Source: an uncultured Sutterella sp. (GTDB lineage: Bacteria; Pseudomonadota; Gammaproteobacteria; Burkholderiales; Burkholderiaceae_F). From it: 64,000 nucleotides of DNA. Made by a program: the position numbers and the translations under genes. Shown here one piece after another: positions 53,661 through 62,698 of this stretch. The notes beneath the pieces are model-generated. The model was not told where the DNA came from and made no database searches. It saw only the letters and a program-made list of their open reading frames with translations. The DNA lies in the NCBI GenBank assembly GCA_934255515.1, contig CAKQON010000004.1, forward strand, positions 1-64,000. Reading direction: 5' to 3'. How positions within the stretch are numbered: the stretch's first letter is position 1; the number at the start of each line of letters is the position of its first letter.

Positions 53661-54320
53661 TTAGAGTTCCTTGTCGATCTTGTGCTCGATCGCGTAGATT
53701 GCCGCCTGCACGCGTGAAGAAAGGTTGAGCTTTCTGAGAATGCTCTGCACGTGCACCTTAACGGTGGATTCGGCGAGGTTGAGCGCACGGGCGATTTCCT
53801 TATTGGACACGCCCCGTGAGAGCCAGGCAAGCGTCTGGCGCTCGCGACGCGTAAGCACCGTCGGATCCTGCCCCTGCGCCGGACGGGTTCTTCCCGCTTC
53901 CGGATCCGCAAGCCGGTTGACGAACTTCGTCATCATCTGCGGAGAAATCACGCTGTCGCCGTTATAAGCCGCACGAATGGAGCGGAGCAGGAAATCCTGA
54001 TCGATCTTCTTCAGAAGGTAGCCGCGGGCGCCGAGCTTCAGGCACTCGCCGAGCGTTTCGCAGTCTTCACTCACCGTCAGCATGAGAACGGCCAGGTCGG
54101 GATGCGTTTCACGAATCTGCTCGAGCGCTTCGCGTCCGTTCATGCTCGGCATATCCACGTCAAGCAGCACCACATCGGCCTCAACCTGCTCAACGAGCTT
54201 TACGCCTTCAAGTCCGTCGCTCGCTTCGCCGACGACCTCAAAGTCGGACTGACGCTGCAGGAGCGCCTTTACGCCGCTTCTGAAAAGCGTGTGATCGTCA
54301 ATGAGCAGAATTCGAATCAT
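53661..54320 (-). CDS. NarL/FixJ-family response regulator
   Basis: In this 219-residue protein the receiver domain has an acidic pair (LLIDDHTLFRSG), phospho-acceptor in VVLLDVDMPSMNG, and conserved Thr and Lys (MLTVSED, YLLKKIDQD). A LuxR-type HTH at the C-terminus contains LTRRERQTLAWLSRGVSNKE and STVKVHVQSILRKLNLSSR. The layout resembles NarL/NarP. No histidine kinase is adjacent. Confidence 0.92.
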   Translation of the reverse strand: MIRILLIDDHTLFRSGVKALLQRQSDFEVVGEASDGLEGVKLVEQVEADVVLLDVDMPSMNGREALEQIRETHPDLAVLMLTVSEDCETLGECLKLGARGYLLKKIDQDFLLRSIRAAYNGDSVISPQMMTKFVNRLADPEAGRTRPAQGQDPTVLTRRERQTLAWLSRGVSNKEIARALNLAESTVKVHVQSILRKLNLSSRVQAAIYAIEHKIDKEL

Positions 54321-54513
54321 TTTTTCTTTCCCCTCTCGGAAGCATTCACCGCAGACTGCGGGAAATCCTTTTTTATGCAGTCAGTCCATTCTAGAGGAGC
54401 AGTCGGCATTGGGAATTAACCAAAAGTCGAGGTTTGCAGAAGAATTGAAAAAAGACCGGCTGATCCTCTGTCGAATGGCTTCGACAACCGATCTGCCAGT
54501 CTCTCCTCATGCC

Positions 54514-54533
54514 CGGATGCCTCAAGGCATCCG
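54514..54533 (-). terminator. Weak hairpin after secB
   Basis: CGGATGCC (54514-54521) and GGCATCCG (54526-54533) form an eight-base-pair stem with a four-base loop, 20 bases past the secB stop. There is no T run on the minus strand. Confidence 0.4.
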
Positions 54534-54552
54534 TCAGACTGCTGCGCGTCTA

Positions 54553-55092
54553 TCAGTTCGCGGGCGTCTGATTGCGCTGGGCTTCAGCCTGCGCCTGAGC
54601 AAGACGCTGCTGGTAGAGCACTTCAAAGTTCACTTCAGGCAGATGCACCGGCGGCACATTGGCGCGGGTCATCAGATCAGCGAGGTTGGCGCGCAGATAG
54701 GGATAGACCATCGACGGGCAGAGAACGTTCGTGACGTGCTGGAGCGGCTCGGCCGGAATGCCGTGGATCGCGAAGATGCCCGACTGGCGGCCTTCAACGA
54801 GAATGATCGCCTTGTCGCCGGCGGTCTTGACGGTGATCGTGCCGCGCACGGTCACGTCGTAAAGATCCGTCTGAATGAGGCGCTGGCTCACTTCGAACTG
54901 GATGTCGACCTGCGGGGCCACATCCTGCTGCTCCATGAGGATCTCGGGCGCATGCGGCATCTCGAGAGAGGCATCCTTCAGGTAGCAGCGCTGAAGCTGG
55001 AAGACCGGCTGGTCATCCTGGGCAGGCTGCTGATCCTGCGGCTGCTGGGCAGCTGCGGCGCCCTGGGGCTGCTCGTTTTCGTTTTCGGCCAT
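54553..55092 (-). CDS. secB: Protein-export chaperone SecB
   Basis: This 179-residue cytosolic chaperone keeps preproteins unfolded for SecA. The core is FQLQRCYLKDASLEMPHAPE and VRGTITVKTAGDKAIILVEG, then VYPYLRANLADLMTRANVPP and HLPEVNFEVLYQQRL. An N-terminal extension of about 30 residues is Gln/Pro/Ala-rich. It lies downstream of the rhodanese-like gene, a common association; glutaredoxin grxC, often between them, is missing. Confidence 0.95.
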   Translation of the reverse strand: MAENENEQPQGAAAAQQPQDQQPAQDDQPVFQLQRCYLKDASLEMPHAPEILMEQQDVAPQVDIQFEVSQRLIQTDLYDVTVRGTITVKTAGDKAIILVEGRQSGIFAIHGIPAEPLQHVTNVLCPSMVYPYLRANLADLMTRANVPPVHLPEVNFEVLYQQRLAQAQAEAQRNQTPAN

Positions 55093-55205
55093 TTTCTTTA
55101 CCTTGATTGAGAATGACGAAGACCTTCAGAAGGTCTCCGGAGTTTTCGGAGGACAGCGCCCGGAATCACGCGTGCGCCGCCTGTTCCTTATATGGGGACG
55201 AAGTA

Positions 55206-55610
55206 TCAATATTCAAGCGGAAGCTTGTCGCGCATCCAGCCGACAAGGCCGTCCTGAAGAAGATAGACGTTGGGGTAGCCCACGCCGCGCAGAAGCTTCG
55301 CCGCACCGGCCGCCATGCTGCCGGAATTATCCACGAGGAGAATCGTGCGCTCCTTCGGGATCTCATTCAGACGGCCCTGAATGACATTGGCAGGAATATT
55401 GACGGAACGGGCGATGCGCACCTTGCGGAAGTCCTTGTCGGAACGGACGTCGATGACGAGCGCGTTCTGCTTGTTGATGAGCTGAACCGCCACTTCAGGC
55501 GTCACCATCGGCCCATAACGGCGACGATTGAAATACGGCATGGCAAGGGCACCGCCCGCGATGACCGCAATCAGAATAAGAAGCGTGTTCTGAAGAAGAA
55601 ACTGAGACAT
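55206..55610 (-). CDS. Rhodanese-like domain membrane protein (YibN type) without the catalytic Cys
   Basis: This 134-residue protein has one N-terminal membrane segment (QNTLLILIAVIAGGALAM) followed by a rhodanese fold: MVTPEVAVQLINKQNALVID, VRSDKDFRKVRIARSVNIPA and ERTILLVDNSGSMAAGAAKL. The active-site loop, which normally begins with Cys, reads DNSGSMA here, so sulfurtransferase activity is unlikely. ATG at 55610 precedes the anchor. It sits before secB as in other proteobacteria. Confidence 0.85.
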   Translation of the reverse strand: MSQFLLQNTLLILIAVIAGGALAMPYFNRRRYGPMVTPEVAVQLINKQNALVIDVRSDKDFRKVRIARSVNIPANVIQGRLNEIPKERTILLVDNSGSMAAGAAKLLRGVGYPNVYLLQDGLVGWMRDKLPLEY

Positions 55611-55729
55611 TTCAAAAGAGATTGTCAGTGTGGCGTTATTGCCGCAAAAGTACAATTATAGAAGGGGCGGCCTCATGGCCGCTCTTGCCTTCTCTGCGAT
55701 TTCCGCAGTCCCATTGACGCCTGACTCCC

Positions 55730-56971
55730 ATGCTCCGCGCCCTTTCTCTGTCACTCCTTCTTGCCGCCTCCGCAGGGCTCGTCCTCTGCGCTGAGGCTGC
55801 GCCTGCCGCCTCCGGCTCCGCCGCCACGGCCAAGCAGAAGGAGCGCGCAGAGAATCAGAAGGCGAGCGTCGAAAAGCAGCTCTCCGACATGCAGAAGCGC
55901 CTCTCGGAGCGCGAGGCGGCGAGCGAAACCGCCAACGATGAGCTGAAGAAGGCTGATCAGGCCATTTCGGACGCCAACCGGCGCCTGAGGAGCCTCAGGG
56001 GCGAACGTGAAAAGGTAGAAGCCCGGCTCGCAGAGCTTCGCAGCGACAGCCGGACGGTCGGACGGGACCTCTCGGGCGCGGAGAAGCTTCTTGAGGACAT
56101 CGTCCGCGCCCAGTACATTCATTCTCAGCGCCATTCCTGGCAGTCCCTGATCGAAGGCGGCAACCCCAACGAGCTCTCCCGCACGGCGGCGGAGTTGCGC
56201 TACCTTTCCATTGCTCAGGTGCGCGCGGCGGATGCTCTGGAAAAAGAACAGTCCCGCATTGAAACGGTTTCCGAGGAAACGCGCGCACGCCGCACTGAAC
56301 TGCAGCGCATCGCGCGTGAAGAAGAATCCAACCGGCGCGAGCTCCTCTCCGAAAAGCGCGATCGTCAGGAAGCCGTCAAGAAGCTCAGGCGCGACATTGA
56401 AACCCAGCAGGCGGCAATCGACAAGCTTAAGAAAGACCAGACGCGCCTCGAAAACCTCGTCGCCGACATTGACAAGCGCCTCGAGCGCGAGCGTGCGGCC
56501 GAGGAAGCCGCCAGGCAGCGCGAAGCCGCGCGGCAGGCAAAAGCCAGTGCGAAGCCCGTGGAACCGCTCGCCTCAGGCAATTTCGCACAGCTCAAGGGCC
56601 GTCTTACGAAGCCGGTTACCGGACGCATCGCCGCCACCTTCGGCAGCCGCCGCACAGGGTCGGCCCTCTGGCAGGGACTGCTTTTCCGGGCGCCGGAAGG
56701 CGCGGAAGTTTCCGCCTGCGCCTCCGGCCGCGTCGTTTTCTCCGACTGGCTGCGCGGCTACGGCAACCTCATCATCATCGATCACGGCAACACCTACATG
56801 TCGGTTTATGCCAATAATGAGTCCATTCTCAGAAATGTCGGCGACCGCGTGAAGGCGGGCGAAACCGTTGCCACCGTCGGTACTTCGGGCGCAAGCGATG
56901 AGCCCGGACTCTACTTTGAAATCCGTTACAAGGGCAAACCCATCAACCCTCAGCCGTGGCTTGCCAAATAA
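55730..56971 (+). CDS. envC: Murein hydrolase activator EnvC
   Basis: This 413-residue protein has a signal peptide (ALSLSLLLAASAGLVLCAEA), about 220 residues of coiled coil (KASVEKQLSDMQKRLSEREAA onward) and a C-terminal LytM domain from residue 295. The LytM metal ligands are gone: the usual HxxxD region reads ALWQGLLF and the HxH region GLYFEIR. This matches EnvC, which activates amidases but does not cut murein. FtsEX, its regulator, is encoded 4 kb upstream. The gene runs into ctpA. Confidence 0.93.
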   Translation: MLRALSLSLLLAASAGLVLCAEAAPAASGSAATAKQKERAENQKASVEKQLSDMQKRLSEREAASETANDELKKADQAISDANRRLRSLRGEREKVEARLAELRSDSRTVGRDLSGAEKLLEDIVRAQYIHSQRHSWQSLIEGGNPNELSRTAAELRYLSIAQVRAADALEKEQSRIETVSEETRARRTELQRIAREEESNRRELLSEKRDRQEAVKKLRRDIETQQAAIDKLKKDQTRLENLVADIDKRLERERAAEEAARQREAARQAKASAKPVEPLASGNFAQLKGRLTKPVTGRIAATFGSRRTGSALWQGLLFRAPEGAEVSACASGRVVFSDWLRGYGNLIIIDHGNTYMSVYANNESILRNVGDRVKAGETVATVGTSGASDEPGLYFEIRYKGKPINPQPWLAK

Positions 56972-57058
56972 GCGAGAATTACCCGGCTGATGGTCCCCCT
57001 GACGCGAACAGCCCGCCCTTCGGAAGCTGCCGCTCAGAAGAAAACAGAAAAATCAAGC

Positions 57059-58573
57059 ATGAAACTTCGTCTTCTTTCCCTTTTCGTTGCCGGCGCCTGT
57101 GCCGGCGTTCTCGCCAGCGTCGGCTTTCAGGCCTATGCAGAGAAAAGCACGGCCGAAGGACTGCCGCTACAGGAAATCCGCCAGTTTACGAGCGTCTTCA
57201 ATGCCGTCAAGGACTACTACGTCGACGAAGTAAGCGATAAGGAGCTCCTTGAATTTGCGGTCGAAGGCATGGTGAGCGGTCTCGATCCGCATTCGAACTT
57301 CCTCGACCCCAAGGGGTTCGAGGACATGAATGAAGCCACGCACGGCGCATTCGGCGGCCTCGGCATTGAGGTGACGAAGGATTCTGCCGGCGTGCGCGTG
57401 ATCTCTCCCATCGACGACACCCCGGCGGCTCGTGCGGGCATTCGCGCGGGCGACATCATTACCAAAATCGACGGCGAAGCGACGGCGGATCTTCCGCTCG
57501 ATGACGCCGTCAAGCTCATGCGCGGCGAACCCAAGACCAAGATTCGCCTTGAGGTAGCACGCAAGGGCGAAATGAAGCCCCTGCAGTTCACGCTCGAGCG
57601 CGCAATGATCAAAACGCAGTCCGTACGCATGAAGGAGCTTGCCGACGGCATCGGCTACATCCGCATTTCGCAGTTCCAGGAACGCACTGCGGAGGATCTT
57701 GCCGAGAACCTCAATAAGCTCGAGAAGTCCGGACACCTCAAGGGCCTCGTGCTCGACCTGCGCAACGACCCGGGCGGACTTCTTCAGGCTGCCATCGGCG
57801 TCTGCGCGACCTTCCTCCCGGCAAACGCCGACATCGTTTCGACGAAGGGCCGCACGCCGCAGTCCGACTACGTCTTCAAAGCCGTTGAATCCGACTACCG
57901 TTCCGGCAATGCCGTGAAGGCGCTCGCCGCGCTCACGCCGAAGGCGAAGACCGTTCCGATCGTCGTGCTCATCAATTCGTCCTCCGCCTCCGCATCAGAA
58001 ATCGTTGCGGGCGCCCTCCAGGATCACAAGCGCGCGACGATTCTCGGCGACCGCTCCTTCGGCAAGGGATCCGTGCAGACGATTCTGCCGATGACCTTCG
58101 GCGATAAGACGGTTGCCGTGAAGCTCACGACCGCACGCTACTACACGCCCTCCGGACGCTCCATTCAGGCGCGCGGCATTGAGCCGGACCTCTATGTCGA
58201 CGACACGCCCAAAGGCAACTATCCGACCTTCCAGGTCCGTGAAGCGGATCTTGCGCATCACCTTGCAAACCAGCAGAAGAACGCCAAGGAAGAGGACAGC
58301 CTTCCCTATGACGACAACGACGCCGTGAAGTCCCCCGACTGGACGTATACCTTCGGCGACGACAAGGACTGGCAGCTTACCCAGGCCCTTAATCAGCTCA
58401 AGGGCGCCAAGGTCGAGCTCTCCAAATACCGCGGCCAGCCCGTCTCGGTCGTGAAGAAGCTCCGCGAAGCTGAGCGCCAGAAGGAAAAAGCGAAGGAAGC
58501 CCTCGAGAAGAAGGCCGACGCCGCTCAAGCCACTGAAGCCGGCAGGAAGGCAGAAGAAAAGCCTGCCCACTAA
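57059..58573 (+). CDS. ctpA: C-terminal processing peptidase (S41 family)
   Basis: This 504-residue periplasmic serine peptidase has an N-terminal signal/anchor (LLSLFVAGACAGVLASVGF), a PDZ domain (EVTKDSAGVRVISPIDDTPA) and the catalytic Ser-Lys pair in NSSSASASEIVAGAL and GDRSFGKGSVQTI. The tail (KEKAKEALEKKADAAQATEA) is Lys/Ala/Glu-rich. It starts about 90 bases after envC. The S41-after-EnvC order is usual in proteobacteria and suggests turnover of envelope or division proteins. Confidence 0.93.
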   Translation: MKLRLLSLFVAGACAGVLASVGFQAYAEKSTAEGLPLQEIRQFTSVFNAVKDYYVDEVSDKELLEFAVEGMVSGLDPHSNFLDPKGFEDMNEATHGAFGGLGIEVTKDSAGVRVISPIDDTPAARAGIRAGDIITKIDGEATADLPLDDAVKLMRGEPKTKIRLEVARKGEMKPLQFTLERAMIKTQSVRMKELADGIGYIRISQFQERTAEDLAENLNKLEKSGHLKGLVLDLRNDPGGLLQAAIGVCATFLPANADIVSTKGRTPQSDYVFKAVESDYRSGNAVKALAALTPKAKTVPIVVLINSSSASASEIVAGALQDHKRATILGDRSFGKGSVQTILPMTFGDKTVAVKLTTARYYTPSGRSIQARGIEPDLYVDDTPKGNYPTFQVREADLAHHLANQQKNAKEEDSLPYDDNDAVKSPDWTYTFGDDKDWQLTQALNQLKGAKVELSKYRGQPVSVVKKLREAERQKEKAKEALEKKADAAQATEAGRKAEEKPAH

Positions 58574-58608
58574 CCTTTCGCCTTTCATCAGAAAGAGGAT
58601 TGGCTCTT

Positions 58609-59385
58609 ATGCCCACTACTGACAACGAACGCTTTGACGCGCTTCGGGAGCGCCTTTCGCGCCAGATGCTGATTTCCGGCTTCGGCGAGGAAGGTCAGAA
58701 GAAGATCATCGCCGCCCGCTTTCTCGTCATCGGCGCGGGCGGACTCGGCTCTCCCGCGCTCCTTTATCTCGCTTCGACCGGCGCCTGCCACATCACCATC
58801 GTCGACCCCGACGAGGTGTCGGAAAGCAATCTCTCGCGCCAGATCCTCCACGAAAGCGCCGCCATCGGCTTGAACAAGGCGCAGAACGCCGCACGGGAAC
58901 TCCGGCGCTGGAATCCTCAGATTGAGCCCAGGGCGATCTCGAAGCGCATGAACAGCGAGGAAGATCTTTCTCCCCTCGTTAAGGAAGCCGACATCGTCCT
59001 CGACTGCTCGGACAACCTCGCCACGCGGCAGCTCGTCAACCGCGTCTGTCTTGCAGAAAAGAAGCCTCTCGTCTTCGCGGCCGCCGTTAAGATGAGCGGA
59101 CAGGTGACCGTCTTCGACTTCCGGGATCCCGACTCCCCCTGCTATCGGTGCCTCTTTGACGAAGACGATGCCGCCAATGATGAAAAAGCCTCGACCTTAG
59201 GCGTCTTCTCCGGCCTCACCGGCACGATAGGACTCCTGCAGGCTACGGAAGCGCTCAAGCTTGCCGCGGGCTTCGGCAAACCCCTTGTGCGGCGGCTCCT
59301 CATGGTCGATCTTTTCGGAATGGAAATGACGGAATTGACCTATAAGCGCAGAACAACCTGCCCCTGCTGCGGGAAAGCGCACTAA
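58609..59385 (+). CDS. ThiF/MoeB/HesA-type adenylyltransferase
   Basis: This 258-residue E1-like enzyme adenylates the C-terminus of a ubiquitin-like sulfur carrier (MoaD or ThiS). The nucleotide motif is VIGAGGLGSPALLYLASTGA, then DPDEVSESNLSRQILHESAA. Zinc Cys pairs are CYRCLF and CPCCGK. No ThiS or MoaD gene is adjacent. Start ATG at 58609 is preceded by AAAGAGG. Confidence 0.92.
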   Translation: MPTTDNERFDALRERLSRQMLISGFGEEGQKKIIAARFLVIGAGGLGSPALLYLASTGACHITIVDPDEVSESNLSRQILHESAAIGLNKAQNAARELRRWNPQIEPRAISKRMNSEEDLSPLVKEADIVLDCSDNLATRQLVNRVCLAEKKPLVFAAAVKMSGQVTVFDFRDPDSPCYRCLFDEDDAANDEKASTLGVFSGLTGTIGLLQATEALKLAAGFGKPLVRRLLMVDLFGMEMTELTYKRRTTCPCCGKAH

Positions 59386-59397
59386 GCCCACTCAAGA

Positions 59398-59436
59398 GAA
59401 AGGCCGCCCTTCAGACGAAAGGCGGCCTTTTTTGTC
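59398..59436. terminator. Terminator between thiF-like gene and sppA
   Basis: AAGGCCGCC (59400-59408) pairs with GGCGGCCTT (59421-59429), followed by TTTTT on the plus strand. It lies between convergent genes and probably serves the rightward one best. Confidence 0.85.
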
Positions 59437-59446
59437 AGATGAATGA

Positions 59447-61255
59447 TCAGATGCCTTCTGGCACTTCAGCCCATGCGAGCACGCGGCGGGACTTCAGGAG
59501 CGCCTCGAGCCGCTGCCACTCAGGCTCTGAAGCCACCGGCAGCAAAAACAGTCTCATGGAAGCGCTCTTCGGGACCATAGCCAGAACCTCTCCCGAAAGC
59601 TTCGCCACAAGCGCCGACATGCCGTCAGGCTCCGCATCAAAGTAGCGAACCGGCGCGTCGTCAGGAAGGTCGGCCAGCTGACGAGCCACCTTGACCGCAT
59701 CAGACAAGTCTCCCAGACTGTCGACAAGCCCGTGCTCGAGCGCCTGAGCGCCCGTCCAGACCCGGCCCTGAGCCACCTTTTCGATTTCTGCCTCCGTCCT
59801 TCCGCGATTATTCGCGGCAAGGGCCTTGAAGCGTTCGTAAACACGTTCAACGCCCGAGCGCAGAATTGCGCTTTCAGCGGCATTGGGACGATGCAGAGGG
59901 GAGCCGAATTCCGCCAGTTCTCCGGTACGGTAGCCGTCCCGGCCGACATCAAATTCAGCAAGCAGTCCTTCCGCATCAGGGATCACCGAGAAGACGCCGA
60001 TCGAGCCGGTAAGCGTCAGGGGATCCGCGATGATGCGCTCTGCGCCGAGGCTGATCCAATAGCCCCCGGAAGCCGCCGTATCGCCCATGCTCGCGACAAC
60101 ATGGATGCCCCTCGCTCTGACGGACGCAAGCTTCTCGCGAATCGCCTCCGCCGCAATGGCGTCTCCTCCCGGACTCGAGATGCGCAGAACCAGAGCACGC
60201 GTGCCCGGAGTCTTTGCCGCCTGTTCAAGACGATCGCAAAGCTCTTCGGGTGAGATTCCCGAAGCGGCGCCCGAGCTGATCGTGCCTTCGGCGAAAACGA
60301 CGGCCACGCCGCTGCCGGAAGCATCCGGAAGATCCGTCGCATTGAGGTAGTCAAGATAATCAATGCGCTTCAGCTTCGTTTTGTCCCCGCCCTCGGCAAA
60401 GCGCTTCGCGAGCTTCTCTTCAAACTCGTCCTCAGTCAGAAGATCCGTGACGAATCCGGAGGTTTTCAGGATCTCTGCCGGATCCTCGCCGTCGTTAAGC
60501 CTGGCGGGAAGCTCCCTGAGATATTTATCCACTGCTCCCGGCATCAGGCCCCGGGCCTTTTCAATATCCCCCGTCAGCCCCTGCCAGGAAGCGTCCATCC
60601 AGCTCTTCTGAGCTTCAAGATTTTCCCTGGAAGGCGCATCGCTCGTAAAGATTTCCGGCGCGCTCTTGAAGGCGCCGGCCTTATAGACGGAGACGCCGAT
60701 GCCGACGTGCTCAAAGAGCTTGCCCCAATAGAGATTTGCTCCTGAAAGCCCCCGCAACATGACGAGTCCCATCGGATGGAGCGATATCTCATCGGCATGC
60801 ACCGCCGCAGCATACTGCCCCTGGCTGAAGCTTTCGGACCAGGCATAAACCGGCCTCCCCGTCGCGCTCTTGAAGCGCTCAACGGCATTGCCGATCGTTC
60901 TTGCGGAAGCAAGACCGATCCGGGTAAGGTCGCCCGTCACGATTTCCACTCCGGCGATATCCGGATCCGCTGCCGCGCGGTCAAGCGCCTCCACAACGTC
61001 AATCAGCCGGGTCGACTCCGCGCCTTTGCCCGTGAACATTCTCATGTCTGCAGAGATGAGCCTCATGGGGTCCGACTCAACGACGGGCCCGCGCAGATCG
61101 AGCGCCATTACGGTACGGGGACCAATAGCCGGCGCCTCCGGCTCCGACCAGTACCAGAGCGCGGCAGCGAGTATGAGGATTCCGTAAAAGACCACATTCA
61201 GGACAAGCCTGCGAAGAAAATCGAGGCATCGTCCGATCCAGCGTAAAAGTTGCAT
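59447..61255 (-). CDS. sppA: Signal peptide peptidase SppA, 67K type
   Basis: This 602-residue protein has an N-terminal membrane anchor (RRLVLNVVFYGILILAAALWYW) and two ClpP-like halves. The catalytic Ser lies in STARGDTAASGGYWISLGAE-like context (GDTAASGGYW) in the second half, and the first half carries the Lys-containing region near YAWSESFSQGQYAAAVHADE. It degrades cleaved signal peptides. ATG at 61255 preferred to the in-frame TTG at 61267. Confidence 0.92.
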   Translation of the reverse strand: MQLLRWIGRCLDFLRRLVLNVVFYGILILAAALWYWSEPEAPAIGPRTVMALDLRGPVVESDPMRLISADMRMFTGKGAESTRLIDVVEALDRAAADPDIAGVEIVTGDLTRIGLASARTIGNAVERFKSATGRPVYAWSESFSQGQYAAAVHADEISLHPMGLVMLRGLSGANLYWGKLFEHVGIGVSVYKAGAFKSAPEIFTSDAPSRENLEAQKSWMDASWQGLTGDIEKARGLMPGAVDKYLRELPARLNDGEDPAEILKTSGFVTDLLTEDEFEEKLAKRFAEGGDKTKLKRIDYLDYLNATDLPDASGSGVAVVFAEGTISSGAASGISPEELCDRLEQAAKTPGTRALVLRISSPGGDAIAAEAIREKLASVRARGIHVVASMGDTAASGGYWISLGAERIIADPLTLTGSIGVFSVIPDAEGLLAEFDVGRDGYRTGELAEFGSPLHRPNAAESAILRSGVERVYERFKALAANNRGRTEAEIEKVAQGRVWTGAQALEHGLVDSLGDLSDAVKVARQLADLPDDAPVRYFDAEPDGMSALVAKLSGEVLAMVPKSASMRLFLLPVASEPEWQRLEALLKSRRVLAWAEVPEGI

Positions 61256-61263
61256 CGTTACTC

Positions 61264-62052
61264 TCAAATGCGCCCAATGCGGCGCAAAAGCTCTTCAATA
61301 TCATGAACGACAAGATCGACGGCAGGATGGGCCATCGGCGCATTCCAGGGCATGCGCAGACCGGCATGGCGGCGCCTCATGCCGATGCACCAGACGGTCC
61401 GCATGCCGGCGAGCTTCGCCGCCCTGAGGTTGAGCAGACTGTCGTCGATCAGAACAGCATCCCGGGGCCTGACGCCGAGCCGTGCCGCAAGCGCCTTCAT
61501 CATGGAAACGGAAGGCTTCGGCCGCCAGTCTCCGAAGACCCGCATGTCCGAACTCGTTACTTCAAGATCGAAGAAGCTCCTGAGTCCGATCGCGGGCAGA
61601 ATCGCATCAGCATAGTTTCTCGGGCCGTTCGTCATCAGCACGCGTCTGCCGGGAAACTTCGACAAAACGGAGCGCATGGACTTCAGGCCCGCGAGATAAG
61701 GGGCATAGTCAAAATCATGCACTGCAGGCAGAAACACTCTCGGATCCACGCCGTGACAACGCCAGAGGCCGATGAAGGTCGACCCATAGGTGCGCCAGTA
61801 ATATTCGCGAAGAAAGTTGGCCTTCTCATCGCAGAACCCCATGCGGCGGATGAGAAAGTCGTTCATGAGATCATGCACCTCATCGAGGATCCCGGCGGAC
61901 GATGCAAGGAGCGTATCGTCCATGTCGAAGATCCAGACGCTCGGATGAGAATGCAAAAACGGCACGGTTCCCGGAAAGCCGGGCTCAGTCCGTGCCGTCA
62001 TGCATGGTGCGTAATCTCTGCGGCGTTCTTCAGGGAAACGTCGCGCGCGCAC
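61264..62052 (-). CDS. HAD-family phosphatase, pyrimidine 5'-nucleotidase type
   Basis: This 262-residue HAD hydrolase has motif I VWIFDMDDTLLASSAGI, motif II LMTNGPRNYADAIL, and motif III-IV near RPKPSVSMMKAL and AVLIDDSLLNLRAA. The cap and motif I fit the SDT1/PYNE pyrimidine nucleotidases common in Burkholderiales. GTG at 62052, two bases after the dksA stop with GGAG eight bases before it, is chosen; ATG at 62001 has no good ribosome-binding site. Confidence 0.83.
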   Translation of the reverse strand: MRARRFPEERRRDYAPCMTARTEPGFPGTVPFLHSHPSVWIFDMDDTLLASSAGILDEVHDLMNDFLIRRMGFCDEKANFLREYYWRTYGSTFIGLWRCHGVDPRVFLPAVHDFDYAPYLAGLKSMRSVLSKFPGRRVLMTNGPRNYADAILPAIGLRSFFDLEVTSSDMRVFGDWRPKPSVSMMKALAARLGVRPRDAVLIDDSLLNLRAAKLAGMRTVWCIGMRRRHAGLRMPWNAPMAHPAVDLVVHDIEELLRRIGRI

Positions 62053-62054
62053 GA

Positions 62055-62474
62055 TCAGTCTCCGTACATCTTCTGCTTGAGCTCGCGGCGCTGCTGAGCT
62101 TCAAGCGAAAGCGTGGCCGTCGGGCGAGCCATCAGACGGGCCACGCCGATCGGATCGCCCGTTTCCTCGCAGTAGCCGTAATCACCGTCATCAATTCGCT
62201 TGATGGCAGCCTGCACCTTCTTGAGCAGCTTGCGTTCACGGTCGCGGGTGCGCAGCTCAAGCGCATGCTCTTCTTCGATCGTCGCACGGTCCGCCGGATC
62301 CGGAACAACAGTCGTCTCGCGCAGATTGACCGTCGTCTGATCGGCATTCGCGCGAAGCTCGCGCTCCATATCCGAAAGACGGCGACGGAAAAACTCAAGC
62401 TGCTCGTCGTTCATGTAGTCGTCATCCGACATCTTGAGGATTTCTTCCGCGGTAAGTCCCTTTTTGGTGCCCAT
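62055..62474 (-). CDS. dksA: RNA polymerase-binding transcription factor DksA
   Basis: This 139-residue ppGpp cofactor is a coiled coil (MNDEQLEFFRRRLSDMERELRA) with the acidic Asp-containing tip at DPADRATIEEEHALE. The C-terminal zinc finger keeps only one Cys (GYCEETGDPIG, then ATLSLEAQQRREL), as in other betaproteobacterial DksA, so it should not bind zinc in the usual way. The dksA-cobW order is conserved. Confidence 0.95.
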   Translation of the reverse strand: MGTKKGLTAEEILKMSDDDYMNDEQLEFFRRRLSDMERELRANADQTTVNLRETTVVPDPADRATIEEEHALELRTRDRERKLLKKVQAAIKRIDDGDYGYCEETGDPIGVARLMARPTATLSLEAQQRRELKQKMYGD

Positions 62475-62619
62475 GTTCTTATTTCCTGTGAATTCAGCCC
62501 CGATCCTTCAGGCTTTGTCGTTGAGCCGCCTCGCCGCATTAATTGCGAACATTGGGAAACTTGAATTCAAATCTCCCTGCCTTCGGAATCGGTTCCTTAG
62601 GGTAGGGAAGCGTTATACC

Positions 62620-62664
62620 GAAAAAATCCCGCTTCTGCCACTCGAGAGAAGCGGGATTTTTTTG
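62620..62664. terminator. Bidirectional terminator after cobW
   Basis: ATCCCGCTTCT (62626-62636) pairs perfectly with AGAAGCGGGAT (62647-62657), flanked by A and T runs on both sides. It ends cobW transcription on the minus strand. Confidence 0.92.
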
Positions 62665-62698
62665 AGGAAATTCAGTAAATCTTTTTTATTGCTGAATC

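Noticed and set aside
55110-55150. Hairpins GACCTTC/GAAGGTC and CTCCG/CGGAG in the secB leader
   Set aside because: Short, with no T run and no relation to the start codon; probably incidental.
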